A DNA stretch of 64,000 nucleotides from Sulfurimonas sp. RIFOXYD12_FULL_33_39 (GTDB lineage Bacteria; Campylobacterota; Campylobacteria; Campylobacterales; Sulfurimonadaceae): NCBI GenBank assembly GCA_001829785.1, contig MICF01000010.1, forward strand, positions 62,001-126,000, given 5' to 3'. This document shows positions 17,581-28,306 of the stretch, piece after piece. Numbering within the stretch: the stretch's first letter is position 1; every line of letters begins with the position of its first letter. Under the pieces are notes generated by a model. That model saw only the letters and a list, made by a program, of their open reading frames with translations, was not told the origin of the DNA and searched no databases. Made by a program: the position numbers and the translations under genes.

Positions 17581-19149
17581 TTATCTGGCAAATTCTATAG
17601 CTCTGCTCTCACGAATAACATTGACTTTTATCTCACCTGGATATTGAACTTTCTCTTCTATCTCTTTTGCTATCTCTTTTGCTATTAAAACAGACTCATC
17701 ATCATTCACAAGAGATGCATTGACAAGAACTCTTACTTCTCTTCCTGCGTTTATCGCGTACGCTTGTTTTACACCCGTATGTTCAGATGCTATCTCTTCT
17801 ATCTCGGTAACTCTTTTTAAAAAGCTCTCAAGAACTTCTCGTCTAGCACCTGGTCTTGCAGCCGAGAGTGCATCTGCAGCACAAACTGCGCCACATTCTA
17901 TAGAGTTAATGTCTTCATATCCATGGTGGGCATATATCGCATTAATAACAACATTATGTTCATTGTAACGATTGCAGATATCTGCACCTAAATTGACATG
18001 ATTGCCCTGAGAATCATTAGTTAAAGCTTTGCCTATATCATGTAAAAGTCCGGCTCTTTTTGCAAGCCTTGCATCTCCGCCCATCTCTGCTGCCATAATA
18101 CCTGCCAAATGAGCAACTTCAAGAGTATGCGCAAGTGCATTTTGTCCGTAACTTGCACGATAACGAAGCTTACCGATAAGTTTTACAAGCTCAGGGTGCA
18201 TTACTCCTATATCCAAATCTGCTACTATCTCTTCGCCTTCATTTAAAACTGCTGATTCAAACTCTTCACAAACTTTATTGTAAATTTCTTCAATACGAGC
18301 AGGTTGAATACGACCGTCTCCAATAAGAAACTCTATTGTTTTTGTTGCGATAGCACGTCTGTAAAGATTAAAACTGCTTACTAAAATTACATTTGGGGTA
18401 TCATCTATTATGATATCTACTCCCAAAAGGGTCTCAAGAGTTTTGATATTTCTACCCTCTTTCCCAATTATACGACCCTTTAATTCATCATCAGAAAGAT
18501 GAATTAAGTTTGTAAGACGCTCTGCGGCAAACTCTCCGGCGTATCTGCTTGTAGCTTGAGCCAAGATATAGTTTGCTCTTTTTTTAGCTTCACTCTTTGC
18601 CTCATTCTCGTAACGTCTGACAATATGTGCTATTTCACCGCGAGACTTCTCTTCGACTTTTTCAAGCAAAACTCTCTTTGCTTCATCTTTTGTCATACCT
18701 GCACAATGCTCGATAGCATTTAGTGCTTCATCAATTTTTTCTTCATATCTCTTTTTTAGTGAGTTAAGGGATTTTTCATTTCTTTTTAAATCAACCTGCT
18801 TAGCTTTTAAAGTAGATACCTCATCCTGAAGTCTTCTATCTTCATTCTGCTTATATCGCTTAAAACTCTGCTCTTTTTTTATAACGTCATCTTCTCTTTG
18901 AAGAAGGTCCGTCTTAGCTTTTTCTTTTATACTCTCGTATAATTTTCTAGCTTCTATCTCCATCTCTTGAGATTTTATATTAGCTTTATATAAAAGCAGC
19001 TGTGCCTCATTTTCGATAGCACCGGCTTGAGCTTTAGCTTTTTCGACATAAATATCAAAATTAGCATTAGTTATTTTTTTAGAGATGATAAATCCGACAA
19101 GCCCACTAATAGTGGCAATCCCACCACTAATTAGTACCTCTTTTAGCAT
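17581..19149 (-). CDS. rny: ribonuclease Y
   Basis: A membrane-anchored endoribonuclease that starts mRNA decay. Order of parts: N-terminal membrane helix (residues 5-23), a long charged coiled coil to about 200, a KH RNA-binding domain (GRIIGKEGRNIKTLE), and an HD domain with the metal motif LLHDIGKAL. At 522 residues it is full length. The start ATG at 19149 has AGGAAAT upstream. It lies one base after the 5-formyltetrahydrofolate cyclo-ligase gene, so the two form an operon. Confidence 0.95.
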   Translation of the reverse strand: MLKEVLISGGIATISGLVGFIISKKITNANFDIYVEKAKAQAGAIENEAQLLLYKANIKSQEMEIEARKLYESIKEKAKTDLLQREDDVIKKEQSFKRYKQNEDRRLQDEVSTLKAKQVDLKRNEKSLNSLKKRYEEKIDEALNAIEHCAGMTKDEAKRVLLEKVEEKSRGEIAHIVRRYENEAKSEAKKRANYILAQATSRYAGEFAAERLTNLIHLSDDELKGRIIGKEGRNIKTLETLLGVDIIIDDTPNVILVSSFNLYRRAIATKTIEFLIGDGRIQPARIEEIYNKVCEEFESAVLNEGEEIVADLDIGVMHPELVKLIGKLRYRASYGQNALAHTLEVAHLAGIMAAEMGGDARLAKRAGLLHDIGKALTNDSQGNHVNLGADICNRYNEHNVVINAIYAHHGYEDINSIECGAVCAADALSAARPGARREVLESFLKRVTEIEEIASEHTGVKQAYAINAGREVRVLVNASLVNDDESVLIAKEIAKEIEEKVQYPGEIKVNVIRESRAIEFAR

Positions 19150-19150
19150 C

Positions 19151-19723
19151 TTATTTCCTATTTATAAACATATTTTTATTTCGTACTGTAACAAACGGCG
19201 TTATAATCAAATCACATGTAATATCAAAATAATCACAAATAGACTCTTTTGTATAACAAAATTCCGATTGTATAAATATTGTATATGGTCTTTTTTTTAG
19301 CTTGGCAAAGAAACGGTCATACATCCCTTTCCCAAATCCGACTCTTTGTAAATTTCCATCCACACCAACCACAGGAACTATGGCTATATCAATTTTTTTA
19401 ATATCTCTTAAACTGTTTCCCGCTTCATAAATACCAAATCTTTTTTTCTTAAGCGGTAACCTAAATGGTACCATTTTAAAACTTTCGCCTTCCATAAACG
19501 GTACGTAAATATCGTATTTTCTTCTCATAATTTTAATAGATTTTGCGGTATTTGCCTCAAAAGGCAGTGAAGTATAAAAAAGTATTTTCTTACTTTTTAT
19601 TTTTTTAAGCTCTTTATCTAATTTTATACCTATTTTAATATTTTTATATAAACGATTATGAGTTTGTGAATTTTTTATTTTATCTAGACAATTTTGTCTA
19701 AAAATTGCTTTTGTAAGAGGCAT
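19151..19723 (-). CDS. 5-formyltetrahydrofolate cyclo-ligase
   Basis: Converts 5-formyl-THF to methenyl-THF with ATP. The C-terminal signature VGFGKGMYDRFFAKL (125-139 region) identifies the family; the N-terminal FRQNCLDKI replaces the usual KxxLR start. The protein is highly basic (many Lys/Arg) for its 190 residues. No good ribosome site precedes the ATG at 19723. It is the first gene of the unit with rny. Confidence 0.85.
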   Translation of the reverse strand: MPLTKAIFRQNCLDKIKNSQTHNRLYKNIKIGIKLDKELKKIKSKKILFYTSLPFEANTAKSIKIMRRKYDIYVPFMEGESFKMVPFRLPLKKKRFGIYEAGNSLRDIKKIDIAIVPVVGVDGNLQRVGFGKGMYDRFFAKLKKRPYTIFIQSEFCYTKESICDYFDITCDLIITPFVTVRNKNMFINRK

Positions 19724-19786
19724 ATAAAATCTTTATGGATATAATTTTGCTCATTTTACTCAAAAAAAAGAAAACAAGGTAATCAA

Positions 19787-20356
19787 ATGATTGGAAAGTA
19801 TATTTTAACTCTATCAATACTATCGGCAATTTTATTTCAAGGCTGTTCTGAAAACAAAGACAAAAAGAGCATTCATAACAGTGCTAATGAGATGGTATCA
19901 GCTACACAATACGTACTTAGCGGTATTGATAAAAAACAGTATATCGTAAAAAAAGAGGGAGATGGTTTTGTTTTAGAAGGTGCAAAAGATAAAATAGTAA
20001 TTTTTGATATATTTGCAACTTGGTGTCCCCCTTGCCGTGCAACTGCTACTCATCTTAGTTCTATTCAAGAAAAATATAAAGATGACGTTATTGTTATAGG
20101 TATTACGATTGAAGATAAGATTGAGGATTCAAAACTACAGGATTTTGCACAAAAATATGATGCAAGATATGTTTTAGTAAACTCAGACCAAAACCGCCGT
20201 CTAAGTGATGCCATTGTTAAAGAACTAAAACTCGGCGAAAGATACCCTATTCCTACAATGGCAATGTATAAAAATGCAAAACTAGTAAATCACTATGTAG
20301 GCGCTACTCAAGAGGAGTTTATAGACAGCGACATCAGAAATGCTTTAGGCAAGTAG
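19787..20356 (+). CDS. TlpA/ResA-like thioredoxin lipoprotein
   Basis: A 189-residue periplasmic lipoprotein: the lipobox cysteine is C20 (ILFQGC). The thioredoxin domain has the redox pair CPPC at residues 80-83 in [10 protein letters not shown] and a cis-proline in YPIPTMAMY. Such proteins keep haem-binding or other cysteines of exported proteins reduced, for example in cytochrome c maturation; the partner here is not shown. ATG at 19787 has ACAAGG upstream. ftsY starts two bases after the stop, so they are co-transcribed. Confidence 0.85.
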   Translation: MIGKYILTLSILSAILFQGCSENKDKKSIHNSANEMVSATQYVLSGIDKKQYIVKKEGDGFVLEGAKDKIVIFDIFATWCPPCRATATHLSSIQEKYKDDVIVIGITIEDKIEDSKLQDFAQKYDARYVLVNSDQNRRLSDAIVKELKLGERYPIPTMAMYKNAKLVNHYVGATQEEFIDSDIRNALGK

Positions 20357-20358
20357 AG

Positions 20359-21237
20359 ATGTTTGGGTTTATTAAAAAATCACTTTCAAAAACTGCAGAA
20401 GCTATCAAGTCTGTAGTTCCAAAAAAAAAAGTATCCTTCTCCAAAGAGGAAATTGAAGATATTTTACTAGAAGCCGACGTTGAGTATGCTTTAGTAGAGA
20501 TAATTTTAAATGAAATATACCAAAGCAAAGTAACTCGCGACATTCTTCACTCAAAGTTGCTGGCAACACTTGCTTATACCACATACAAAGAGCCTGAATT
20601 TACGGCTCCTTTTGTTGAGTTAATAGTAGGCGTAAATGGGGCTGGAAAAACAACAACAATTTCAAAACTGGCAGCCCGTTACAAAAATGAAGGAAAAAAA
20701 GTTATGCTAGGAGCGGGAGATACGTTTCGTGCCGCAGCAATAGAACAGCTTACTCTTTGGGCAAAAAAATTAGATATACCAATTGTAGCTTCTAAGCAAG
20801 GACATGACAGTTCTGCTGTTGCATACGATACAATTGATTCGGCAAAATCAAAAGGCTTTGACAATGTCATTATTGACACGGCTGGAAGACTTCATACACA
20901 AACAAATCTTGCAAACGAACTTAAAAAGATTCATCGTATATGCGACAAGGCACATAGCGGAGCACCTCATAGAACTATTCTTATTATTGACGGTACACAA
21001 GGAAACTCGGCTATTGCTCAGGCAAAAGCTTTTAATGAAATGATTGGTGTTGACGGAATAATTATTACTAAGCTTGACGGAACCGCAAAAGGCGGCAGTA
21101 TATTTAGTATTGCTTATGCTCTTAAACTGCCTATTTTATTTGTTGGAACAGGTGAGCAACCTGAAAATTTAACTCCGTTTGACAAATATGAGTTTGTTGA
21201 TGGTTTGCTTGATGCTATTTTTGAAAAAGAGGATTAA
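20359..21237 (+). CDS. ftsY: signal recognition particle receptor FtsY
   Basis: GTPase receptor that delivers SRP-ribosome complexes to the membrane. GTP-binding elements: G1 [10 protein letters not shown] at 91-100, G3 DTAGRLHT, G4 [10 protein letters not shown]. At 292 residues it lacks the long acidic A domain of E. coli FtsY, as is usual in Campylobacterota; a basic amphipathic N-terminus ([19 protein letters not shown]) may bind lipid instead. It follows the TlpA-like gene and ends at a hairpin shared with the convergent chemoreceptor gene. Confidence 0.96.
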   Translation: MFGFIKKSLSKTAEAIKSVVPKKKVSFSKEEIEDILLEADVEYALVEIILNEIYQSKVTRDILHSKLLATLAYTTYKEPEFTAPFVELIVGVNGAGKTTTISKLAARYKNEGKKVMLGAGDTFRAAAIEQLTLWAKKLDIPIVASKQGHDSSAVAYDTIDSAKSKGFDNVIIDTAGRLHTQTNLANELKKIHRICDKAHSGAPHRTILIIDGTQGNSAIAQAKAFNEMIGVDGIIITKLDGTAKGGSIFSIAYALKLPILFVGTGEQPENLTPFDKYEFVDGLLDAIFEKED

Positions 21238-21255
21238 GAGCAAAAATGCTCTTAA
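21234..21255. terminator. hairpin between ftsY and chemoreceptor gene
   Basis: TTAAGAGCA (21234-21242), loop AAAA, TGCTCTTAA (21247-21255): a 9-bp perfect stem overlapping both convergent stop codons. No clear T tract follows on either side. Confidence 0.5.
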
Positions 21256-23297
21256 GTATGAAAAACTTCAAGTTTTACTTGAAGTTCATAAGACATAGAG
21301 TTAAGATGTTCTGCAGCAGCCGCAATCTCTTCAACGTTTCTTGCATTTTGAGAAGATATCTTATTTATCTCAGATACTTGTAGAACAATAGATTCTACAT
21401 CTTTTCCTGTTTTTTCAAAATCACTTACTGTTTTATCACTTGCTTTAACTGCTTGATTTACAATAGATACACTCTCATTTATTTTCTCTTCAACATCTAT
21501 TGCACTGTTTGATAGCTCTTGAATCTCATCTGAATTAGAGCTCATTTGAGTACTTACATCCATAATTGATTGGACAATTACATTTATAGTAGCATTTATT
21601 TCAGTAAGCGATTTTTGAGTTCTCTCTGCAAGTTTACGTACTTCATCGGCTACAACTGCAAATCCACGTCCGTGTTCACCTGCACGAGCTGCTTCAATAG
21701 CGGCATTAAGTGCAAGCAGATTTGTCTGGTCTGCAATATCTGAGATAATTTCAAGAACATTTTTAACCTCATTTGCTTCATGCGAGAGTGTCTGCATTCT
21801 TCTAGCAAGGTCTGTTTCAAGTTCTGCACTGCTTTGAACTTTATGTGTTAGATGAACTATCTCATCCCTTGCAATAGTTAAATTCTCATTTGCTTTGATA
21901 ATATCTTTTTTACTCTCTTGTGCATCATCTATTGCTCTTTGAATCTCATTTTTAATATCATTTGCTTTTTTGGTTGCTTCATCTATTACTACGACCGATC
22001 TCTCTACATTTTCTCCGACACCAATTGCGGTAGTCGAAAGTTCATGTGAGATAGAAGCATTTTCGCTTGATGATTGTTTTGAGCTGTCGATAAGATCTTT
22101 TAGTGTTGCAATTAGTTTGTTAAAACTATGTGCCATTTGTGAGAGTTCAAGTGGAGTATTCTCATCGGCTTTTATTGTTAAGTCATGATTAATACTTATT
22201 TGAAGAAGAGCATTTTTAAACTCTTCAATAGGTTTTATAAGAGTCGCTTTTACTAAATATATAGCAATAACTACTATTATAATAAGAATAATTATAGACG
22301 AAATTATAATAGAATTTCTTATGCTGTTTGGCGTCATTAAAATTTCATTCTCACTTATTTCAGATATTATTATCCATTTAAAATCTTCTCTTACGTTAAT
22401 CGTAGAGTATGAAGAGAGCACTTCTTCGTTATTATAATTTACACTCATTTTAGTTGCGACACTGCCTAGTATCGCATCTTTGAATGATTCCGTATTTACA
22501 GTTCCTAAAGATTTATTATAAAACGACGCTTTAACCGAGTGATTGTCCACATCAAGAAAACTGTCGCTTCTCATTAATCCATCTTCTCCTACTAAATAAT
22601 CCTCTTGTGTTTTACCGTATCCATCTTTATATTGCATTATTTTATTAATCGACATGTTGTTTATTTTAAAAATCAATACGGCTTTTACTTCGGCACGAAT
22701 GACGATAGGAGTTCCAATAAACATAGTAGGCATATTATTATCTGTGGCATACTCTTTCATATCAAAAAATGTGATGCGGTTATTTTTTATAGTCTCTCTC
22801 CAAGCTTTAGCAAGAGGAGAGTCTTTTAAATCCCCATAACTAAGATTTGCACCGTAATCAGCCTCTTTTTTTCCGCTGTAAAGTACATGTCCATGTTCTG
22901 CCGCCACTATGTATATATCGCTATAATCATACTCTTTTAAATATTTTTGAAAATAAGTTTCATGAGGAAGTCTCTCCTCTTTTGCGGACGGATCATTTAC
23001 TGGAAACGGTACATCTTCTTTTACTTCTAAATCATTATAAGCACTTAATAAATCCCATGTAATATTTTGAAGATTATCGCTTTTTGACAAGACATCGATA
23101 TCTCTTTTGCAGTTACGAAAAAAATCTTCTATCTGATTCTTTTTTATATCTCTCAGAGCCGTTAATCTCGAGTAATTCTCAAGCATTAATGCATCTTTGC
23201 TTTTTGAACTTGATATATAAGATGTTATTAAAGTTAATAACATCAATGATAATAAAATAAGCGACAAAATTTGTGTTTTTATAGATATTTTTGGCAT
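21252..23297 (-). CDS. methyl-accepting chemotaxis protein with dCache-type sensor
   Basis: A 681-residue transmembrane chemoreceptor: helix 1 at residues 11-28, a periplasmic double-Cache-like ligand domain to about 325, helix 2 about 329-352, a HAMP region ([12 protein letters not shown]), and a cytoplasmic signalling domain with the conserved tip [20 protein letters not shown] and [15 protein letters not shown]. No C-terminal CheR-tethering pentapeptide is seen. The ligand is not predictable. Single gene, with AGAGG before the ATG. Confidence 0.93.
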   Translation of the reverse strand: MPKISIKTQILSLILLSLMLLTLITSYISSSKSKDALMLENYSRLTALRDIKKNQIEDFFRNCKRDIDVLSKSDNLQNITWDLLSAYNDLEVKEDVPFPVNDPSAKEERLPHETYFQKYLKEYDYSDIYIVAAEHGHVLYSGKKEADYGANLSYGDLKDSPLAKAWRETIKNNRITFFDMKEYATDNNMPTMFIGTPIVIRAEVKAVLIFKINNMSINKIMQYKDGYGKTQEDYLVGEDGLMRSDSFLDVDNHSVKASFYNKSLGTVNTESFKDAILGSVATKMSVNYNNEEVLSSYSTINVREDFKWIIISEISENEILMTPNSIRNSIIISSIIILIIIVVIAIYLVKATLIKPIEEFKNALLQISINHDLTIKADENTPLELSQMAHSFNKLIATLKDLIDSSKQSSSENASISHELSTTAIGVGENVERSVVVIDEATKKANDIKNEIQRAIDDAQESKKDIIKANENLTIARDEIVHLTHKVQSSAELETDLARRMQTLSHEANEVKNVLEIISDIADQTNLLALNAAIEAARAGEHGRGFAVVADEVRKLAERTQKSLTEINATINVIVQSIMDVSTQMSSNSDEIQELSNSAIDVEEKINESVSIVNQAVKASDKTVSDFEKTGKDVESIVLQVSEINKISSQNARNVEEIAAAAEHLNSMSYELQVKLEVFHT

Positions 23298-23442
23298 AAA
23301 ACCTCTTTAACTTTAAATTTTTTGAATTCTACATGTCGATTATTACAAAACAGTTACGTTAAATATTGCAATTTGTCATATATTTTAAACTTAAGAGCTA
23401 TTAATTGTATAATTTCTCAAACCCTTTAAAAGGCTAAAAAAT

Positions 23443-24789
23443 ATGTCTAAGAAAAAAACTCTTTTTGAGTGTCAACATTGCGGATTTACCACTCCAAGAT
23501 GGATGGGCAAGTGTACTAACTGCGGTGCATGGGATTCATTTACTGAGCTTAACGAACATCAACAAGAAGTAGCAAAACAGACAAAATCCACTAAATCTTC
23601 AGCTGCAAAAGCTCTAAGCATAACGGACATCAAAGAAGAAGAGGTATTTAGATTTAGTTCAGGTGACGTAGAGCTAGACATGGTTCTTGGTGGAGGAGTA
23701 GTCCCTGGTTCACTCACACTGATTGGTGGAAGCCCCGGTGTTGGAAAATCAACTCTTCTTTTAAAAGTTGGTGGAGATATAGCCTCTAGCGGGCAAAATG
23801 TTCTTTATGTAACTGGAGAGGAGTCAGGCTCTCAGATAAAACTCCGTGCAAATAGATTAAAATCAAATCATGACTCTCTTTTTTTACTTTGTGAAATAAG
23901 ATTAGAACAAGTACTCATTGAACTTGAGCATCGTAATTACAATTTTTTAATAATTGATTCTATTCAAACCATGTATTCAGAAAACATCTCTTCAGCTCCT
24001 GGTTCCGTAACTCAAGTAAGACAGATAACATTTGAACTTATGAGAATTGCCAAAGAGAAAAATATTGCAATATTTATTATCGGACATATCACAAAAGAGG
24101 GCTCCATAGCAGGTCCCAGAGTTTTAGAACACATGGTAGATACTGTGCTATATTTTGAGGGCGATTCATCACAAGAGCTAAGAATACTAAGGGGGTTTAA
24201 AAACCGCTTCGGACCAACTAGCGAAATAGGTGTTTTTGAGATGAGAAGCGAGGGTTTAATTTCTGCAACAGATGTTGCATCTAGGTTTTTTAACCGTAAT
24301 TCAGAACAAGCAGGTTCTGCACTTACGGTTATTATGGAAGGCTCACGTCCGATAATACTCGAAGTTCAGGCTCTCGTATCAGAGTCCCACACAGCAAATT
24401 CAAAAAGACAAGCTACCGGTTTTGACACAAACAGATTAAACATGTTACTAGCACTGCTTGAGAGAAAACTTGAAATACCTTTATCAGGATACGACGTATT
24501 TATCAATATAACAGGCGGCATAAAGATAACCGAAACATCCGCAGATTTGGCAGTTTTAGCAGCAATTATAAGTAGTTTTCGCAACCGCGCCATATCAAAA
24601 CAAACTATTTTTATTGGGGAAGTTACCCTTGTAGGTGACGTAAGAGAAGTTTATGCAATGGATGTCAGACTAAAAGAAGCAAGTATGCAAAATATTTCAA
24701 AAGCGCTTGTGTCAAAAAAACCTTTGGAAAAATCAAATATCAAAACATTTATTGTCGATGAAGTTACAAAACTTTTGGAATGGTACTGA
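23443..24789 (+). CDS. radA: DNA repair protein RadA
   Basis: RecA-like ATPase that drives branch migration in recombination. Domain order: four-cysteine zinc finger (C10, C13, C24, C27), Walker A GGSPGVGKST, the RadA-specific FKNRFGPT motif and a C-terminal Lon-like domain. 448 residues, normal. A TATAAT box lies at about 23407, with AAAGG before the ATG. It is followed by a small unknown gene 78 bases later. Confidence 0.96.
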   Translation: MSKKKTLFECQHCGFTTPRWMGKCTNCGAWDSFTELNEHQQEVAKQTKSTKSSAAKALSITDIKEEEVFRFSSGDVELDMVLGGGVVPGSLTLIGGSPGVGKSTLLLKVGGDIASSGQNVLYVTGEESGSQIKLRANRLKSNHDSLFLLCEIRLEQVLIELEHRNYNFLIIDSIQTMYSENISSAPGSVTQVRQITFELMRIAKEKNIAIFIIGHITKEGSIAGPRVLEHMVDTVLYFEGDSSQELRILRGFKNRFGPTSEIGVFEMRSEGLISATDVASRFFNRNSEQAGSALTVIMEGSRPIILEVQALVSESHTANSKRQATGFDTNRLNMLLALLERKLEIPLSGYDVFINITGGIKITETSADLAVLAAIISSFRNRAISKQTIFIGEVTLVGDVREVYAMDVRLKEASMQNISKALVSKKPLEKSNIKTFIVDEVTKLLEWY

Positions 24790-24867
24790 TTTTTTAGATA
24801 TTAAAATCTGTTTTACCGTATTGATAGTATAATCCATAACTTTAAATATATTAAAAGGAAATACTAT

Positions 24868-25125
24868 ATGGATGCCCAAGTTAAAAGTGAAGAAAAATAC
24901 TCTAAATTATCAATAGCTTATGAGGGGAAAGTAGAAGGTGAGTTTGTATGTTCCGCTATAGATAAAATAGTTTCTAAATACGATATAAAGCCTGAAACAT
25001 ATACATGTAATATATCTAATAAAAAAGATGTTGTAGTTATAGAATACCATGACGATATAGATAGAGTAGCAGGAGACATATTTGAAGAGATAATCAAAAC
25101 TTTAAATATACCTATTTGTGATTAA
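24868..25125 (+). CDS. small acidic protein of unknown function
   Basis: An 85-residue soluble acidic protein with alternating beta and alpha pattern; no family recognised. AAAAGGAAA precedes the ATG at 24868, so translation is well supported. It has its own short upstream region with a TATAAT-like box (TAGTATAAT, about 24825) and is followed by fliL. Confidence 0.65.
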   Translation: MDAQVKSEEKYSKLSIAYEGKVEGEFVCSAIDKIVSKYDIKPETYTCNISNKKDVVVIEYHDDIDRVAGDIFEEIIKTLNIPICD

Positions 25126-25202
25126 ACTAGTATAAGTTAACGCTTATTTATAAAATAATATAAATTTTGATATACTGACAAAATCAAAAACAAGGAAAGT
25201 TT

Positions 25203-25760
25203 ATGCCTGATAAAGAGACTAAAGAAGAAGCAACCACAGAAAATAAAAAATCTAATAAGATGCTTATGATAATAATTATAGTTGTTTTAGTACTTATTAT
25301 TATCGGTGGTGCTGTCGTCGCATTTTTATTAATGAGTGAAGATCCTAAAGAACAAGCTGCAGTGCAGCAAAGTGCGCCTCAAGCCCAGCAAAAAGCAGCA
25401 CCTTCAAGCAGGACTAGAGAACTCTCTGAAGATACGGAATCAAGAAAATTTAGTGAAATAGGTATTTTATATCCGCTTGATACATTTACCGTAAATCTTA
25501 AGAGCGATGCAGGCAGAAGATATCTTAAAACAACTATCTCTCTGGAGCTAAACGGTAAAGAGTTAAGTATTGAGCTTGACAATAAAATTCCTGTTATACG
25601 CGATAGAGTAATTAGAATTTTATCTTCTAAAACATTAGAAGAGATATCCTCTAAAAAAGGTAAGCAAAAAGTATCGGAACAGATTATTGATACATTAAAT
25701 TCTATGATTTCAGACGGAAGTATAAAAGGCATATATTTTACGGAATTTGTTATCCAATAA
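25203..25760 (+). CDS. fliL: flagellar basal body-associated protein FliL
   Basis: A 185-residue single-pass inner-membrane protein that associates with the flagellar stator and affects torque. A charged cytoplasmic N-terminus is followed by a membrane helix (residues 20-44, MLMIIIIVVLVLIIIGGAVV), a Gln/Ala-rich linker, and a periplasmic domain with the FliL pattern (YPLDTFTVNL, RRYLKTTISLEL). ACAAGGAAAG precedes the start. The stop abuts acpS, so they share a transcript. Confidence 0.92.
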   Translation: MPDKETKEEATTENKKSNKMLMIIIIVVLVLIIIGGAVVAFLLMSEDPKEQAAVQQSAPQAQQKAAPSSRTRELSEDTESRKFSEIGILYPLDTFTVNLKSDAGRRYLKTTISLELNGKELSIELDNKIPVIRDRVIRILSSKTLEEISSKKGKQKVSEQIIDTLNSMISDGSIKGIYFTEFVIQ

Positions 25761-26129
25761 ATGATAGGTATAGACCTTGTAAAAATATCTCGTATGAATC
25801 GTTTTATTGAACGATTCGGCGAAAAAGCCCTTCTTAGATTTTTGTCTAAAGAAGAGGTTGCCTTAGTTAAAAATCATAAAACGGCTTCAGGATTTTGGGC
25901 AGCAAAAGAGGCATGTTCAAAAGCACTCGGCGTAGGTATCGGTTTTGAGTGTAGTTTTCATGATATAACTATATACAAAACACAAAATGGCGCACCAAAA
26001 TTAAAACTTCCAGAAAAGCTTCTAAAAAAATTTAATATCTCAGATATAAGTCTCTCTATTACTCATGATGGAGAGTATGCGATTGCAGTAGTAGCGATAG
26101 AATCAACCTCCGCCGACAAAATCCAATAA
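25761..26129 (+). CDS. acpS: holo-[acyl-carrier-protein] synthase
   Basis: Transfers phosphopantetheine from CoA to acyl carrier protein. The two magnesium/CoA motifs are GIDLVKISRM at the N-terminus and FWAAKEACSKALG at about residues 46-58. 122 residues, normal. The gene starts directly after the fliL stop. Its last 27 bases overlap the 3' end of the minus-strand thiS gene. Confidence 0.94.
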   Translation: MIGIDLVKISRMNRFIERFGEKALLRFLSKEEVALVKNHKTASGFWAAKEACSKALGVGIGFECSFHDITIYKTQNGAPKLKLPEKLLKKFNISDISLSITHDGEYAIAVVAIESTSADKIQ

Positions 26130-26303
26130 CTCTATCTTATCCATATCATTAAGCAGATAATTTTCCCAACTGTTTTGCTTAACAATCTCCATATTTACTG
26201 CGGCTGCCATAACCTTATCTGTAAGTTTTAATTTTTCAAGCAGTTGTGCCAGCGTTATTATTTCATTAAATTCTTTATCTTCACCGTTTATTATAAGTTT
26301 CAT
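26103..26303 (-). CDS. thiS: sulfur carrier protein ThiS
   Basis: A 66-residue ubiquitin-like protein starting MKLIINGEDKEF and ending in the double glycine needed for thiocarboxylate formation (VGGG, one Gly beyond the usual GG). It donates sulfur for the thiazole of thiamine. No other thi genes are nearby. Its 3' end is overlapped tail-to-tail by acpS for 27 bases. Confidence 0.85.
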   Translation of the reverse strand: MKLIINGEDKEFNEIITLAQLLEKLKLTDKVMAAAVNMEIVKQNSWENYLLNDMDKIELLDFVGGG

Positions 26304-26380
26304 TTTTTTTCTTTTTTATCGCAATAATATCTTATTTTATTGAATAAATAGCTATAATATTTTGTTAAAAAATATATAAA

Positions 26381-27142
26381 GTGATTACTATGCTAAATTC
26401 TAAAGAGTTATTGTCACATACAAAAAATTTGTCTGTTCTTTTTGTTGAAGATCATGAAGAATTACGCGAAAACACTAGGGATATATTGAAAAAGTTTTTT
26501 AATCAAGCAGATAGTGCCATAAACGGTGAGGATGCAATAAGAAAATACAAAGAGTTTCATTCAAAAGAGTCTAAATATTATGACATTATTCTCTCGGATA
26601 TTCAGATGCCAAAACTTAACGGCGTTGAACTAGTTGAGAATATTTATAATATAAACCCAAAGCAAATTGTAATAATTATATCTGCATATGATGATACAAA
26701 ATATCTACTTCCTTTAGTTAACCTAGGAATTGAGCAGTTTATAAAAAAACCGATAGATTATCAAGATTTATTAAAAGTTCTTTTAAATGCTTCTAAAAAT
26801 GTACAGCTATCAAACATAGTAAATACAAATCATAATAAAGCATCTGTAGTCAAACTAAACGACTCATCTACATTTAATAAAGAGACAAACATATTGCAGG
26901 TTAATTCCGAAATAGTGCCTTTAACAAAATATGAGATAATTTTTTTACAGTTATTAAGTGAAAATATTGGCAAGATATATTCTAACGATGATATCACTAC
27001 TCACTATAACTCGCTTAACGAGAATTTAGATATCGTAAATATAAGAAAGCTTGTATCAAAATTAAGAAAGAAACTACCGCAAGAGTGCATTAAAAGTATT
27101 TATGCAATTGGATATAGAATAGTACCTACTTTTGAGAATTAG
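26381..27142 (+). CDS. response regulator, REC plus OmpR-type winged helix
   Basis: Receiver domain at the N-terminus with acidic pair ED, phospho-acceptor aspartate in DIILSDIQMPK and the lysine in FIKKPIDY; a C-terminal domain with NSEIVPLTKYEIIFLQLL and SIYAIGYRIVP has the OmpR/PhoB winged-helix pattern. It should bind DNA when phosphorylated. No histidine kinase is adjacent. Start is either GTG at 26381 or, perhaps better, ATG at 26390 (MLNSKELL); neither has a clear ribosome site. TATAAT at about 26353 is the likely -10 box. Confidence 0.87.
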   Translation: MITMLNSKELLSHTKNLSVLFVEDHEELRENTRDILKKFFNQADSAINGEDAIRKYKEFHSKESKYYDIILSDIQMPKLNGVELVENIYNINPKQIVIIISAYDDTKYLLPLVNLGIEQFIKKPIDYQDLLKVLLNASKNVQLSNIVNTNHNKASVVKLNDSSTFNKETNILQVNSEIVPLTKYEIIFLQLLSENIGKIYSNDDITTHYNSLNENLDIVNIRKLVSKLRKKLPQECIKSIYAIGYRIVPTFEN

Positions 27143-27144
27143 TT

Positions 27145-28293
27145 TTATAAAAAACTCTTTGTTCCTCGTCCGTCGTACATATCTCTATATCTAAAGGCAA
27201 TAAGATTTTGCATAATAGCAAAAAGAATAATAAAATTTATAAAACTGCTTCCACCGTAACTAAACATTGGTAGCGGAACACCTACAACAGGTGCATATCC
27301 TATTGTCATAGAGATATTAACGCCTGTGTATATAAAAATCATAAATGATATTGAAATAGTAACTACTTTTATATAGTAATCGTTGTTAAAAATACTTAAG
27401 CTCATCAGATGTAAAATTAATGTTACATAAATAAGTATAATTCCAAGAGCACCTAAAAAACCGCTTCTCTCAACCAAAAAAGCAAATATAAAGTCACTTG
27501 TAGAAATAGGTAAAAACCTCATTTGTGTCTGCGTTGCATCATCTTTTGATTTACCGCTTATTCCACCGGAACCAATTGCAATGATTGATTGCTGAACATG
27601 ATATGATGGCTTTTCACTGAGGAAATCTTGAATTCTTGTTTTTTGATAATCATGAAGCAAAAATTTGTATGCTAAAGGAGAAATGAGTAAAATAGAACCT
27701 ACTATTACTGCCCATATTTTCCATTGTACTCCGATGAAAAAAAGTACACCGTATCCAATTAAGAGAAGAACTAAAGCAGTACCTAAATCAGGCTCTTTTG
27801 CAATTAAAATAAACGGTAAAAGTATGTAAAAACTGATTTTTAAAAATTCCTTTATCTTATAGCCATTCATTGGGGGAGGATTTTTATGAATAAGATATGC
27901 AAGCATCAAAATAAGAGCTGGTTTTACAAATTCCGATGGCTGTATAGTTGCATTAATAAAAGGTATCTCTATCCATCTTTGCGCTCCGAGTCTGGCGTGA
28001 CCTAAAAATTCTACTGCTAAAAGCAATATTATATTTATCCAATAAATCAACGGTATAAGCCAACTCATTCTTCGTATAGGAAGTAAAAAAACACCGAAAA
28101 AAACCAAAACAGCCACCCCTACATAAGCCATCTGTTTTTGGGCAAGAGCAGGAACAACTTCACCTATAAGCCAATTTGAAGTAATAATTAACGGAATTAT
28201 AAGGATAATAGAAAAAAAATCAAATTGTGCTAAAATACGCTTATCAATTCTCCACAAATTTAAAACTCCATAAGATTTTAGAAATTGTATCAT
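27145..28293 (-). CDS. rodA: rod shape-determining protein RodA (FtsW/RodA/SpoVE family)
   Basis: A 382-residue polytopic peptidoglycan glycosyltransferase with about ten membrane helices. Family motifs include RLGAQRWIEIPFINATIQPSE and the C-terminal GVPLPMFSYGGSSF. The absence of an FtsW-like N-terminal extension supports the elongation role. It is convergent with the response regulator (two bases between stops; short AGTTTT/AAAACT dyad at 27141-27156) and divergent from the RluD-like gene. Confidence 0.9.
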   Translation of the reverse strand: MIQFLKSYGVLNLWRIDKRILAQFDFFSIILIIPLIITSNWLIGEVVPALAQKQMAYVGVAVLVFFGVFLLPIRRMSWLIPLIYWINIILLLAVEFLGHARLGAQRWIEIPFINATIQPSEFVKPALILMLAYLIHKNPPPMNGYKIKEFLKISFYILLPFILIAKEPDLGTALVLLLIGYGVLFFIGVQWKIWAVIVGSILLISPLAYKFLLHDYQKTRIQDFLSEKPSYHVQQSIIAIGSGGISGKSKDDATQTQMRFLPISTSDFIFAFLVERSGFLGALGIILIYVTLILHLMSLSIFNNDYYIKVVTISISFMIFIYTGVNISMTIGYAPVVGVPLPMFSYGGSSFINFIILFAIMQNLIAFRYRDMYDGRGTKSFL

Positions 28294-28306
28294 AAAGGTT
28301 AGAAAT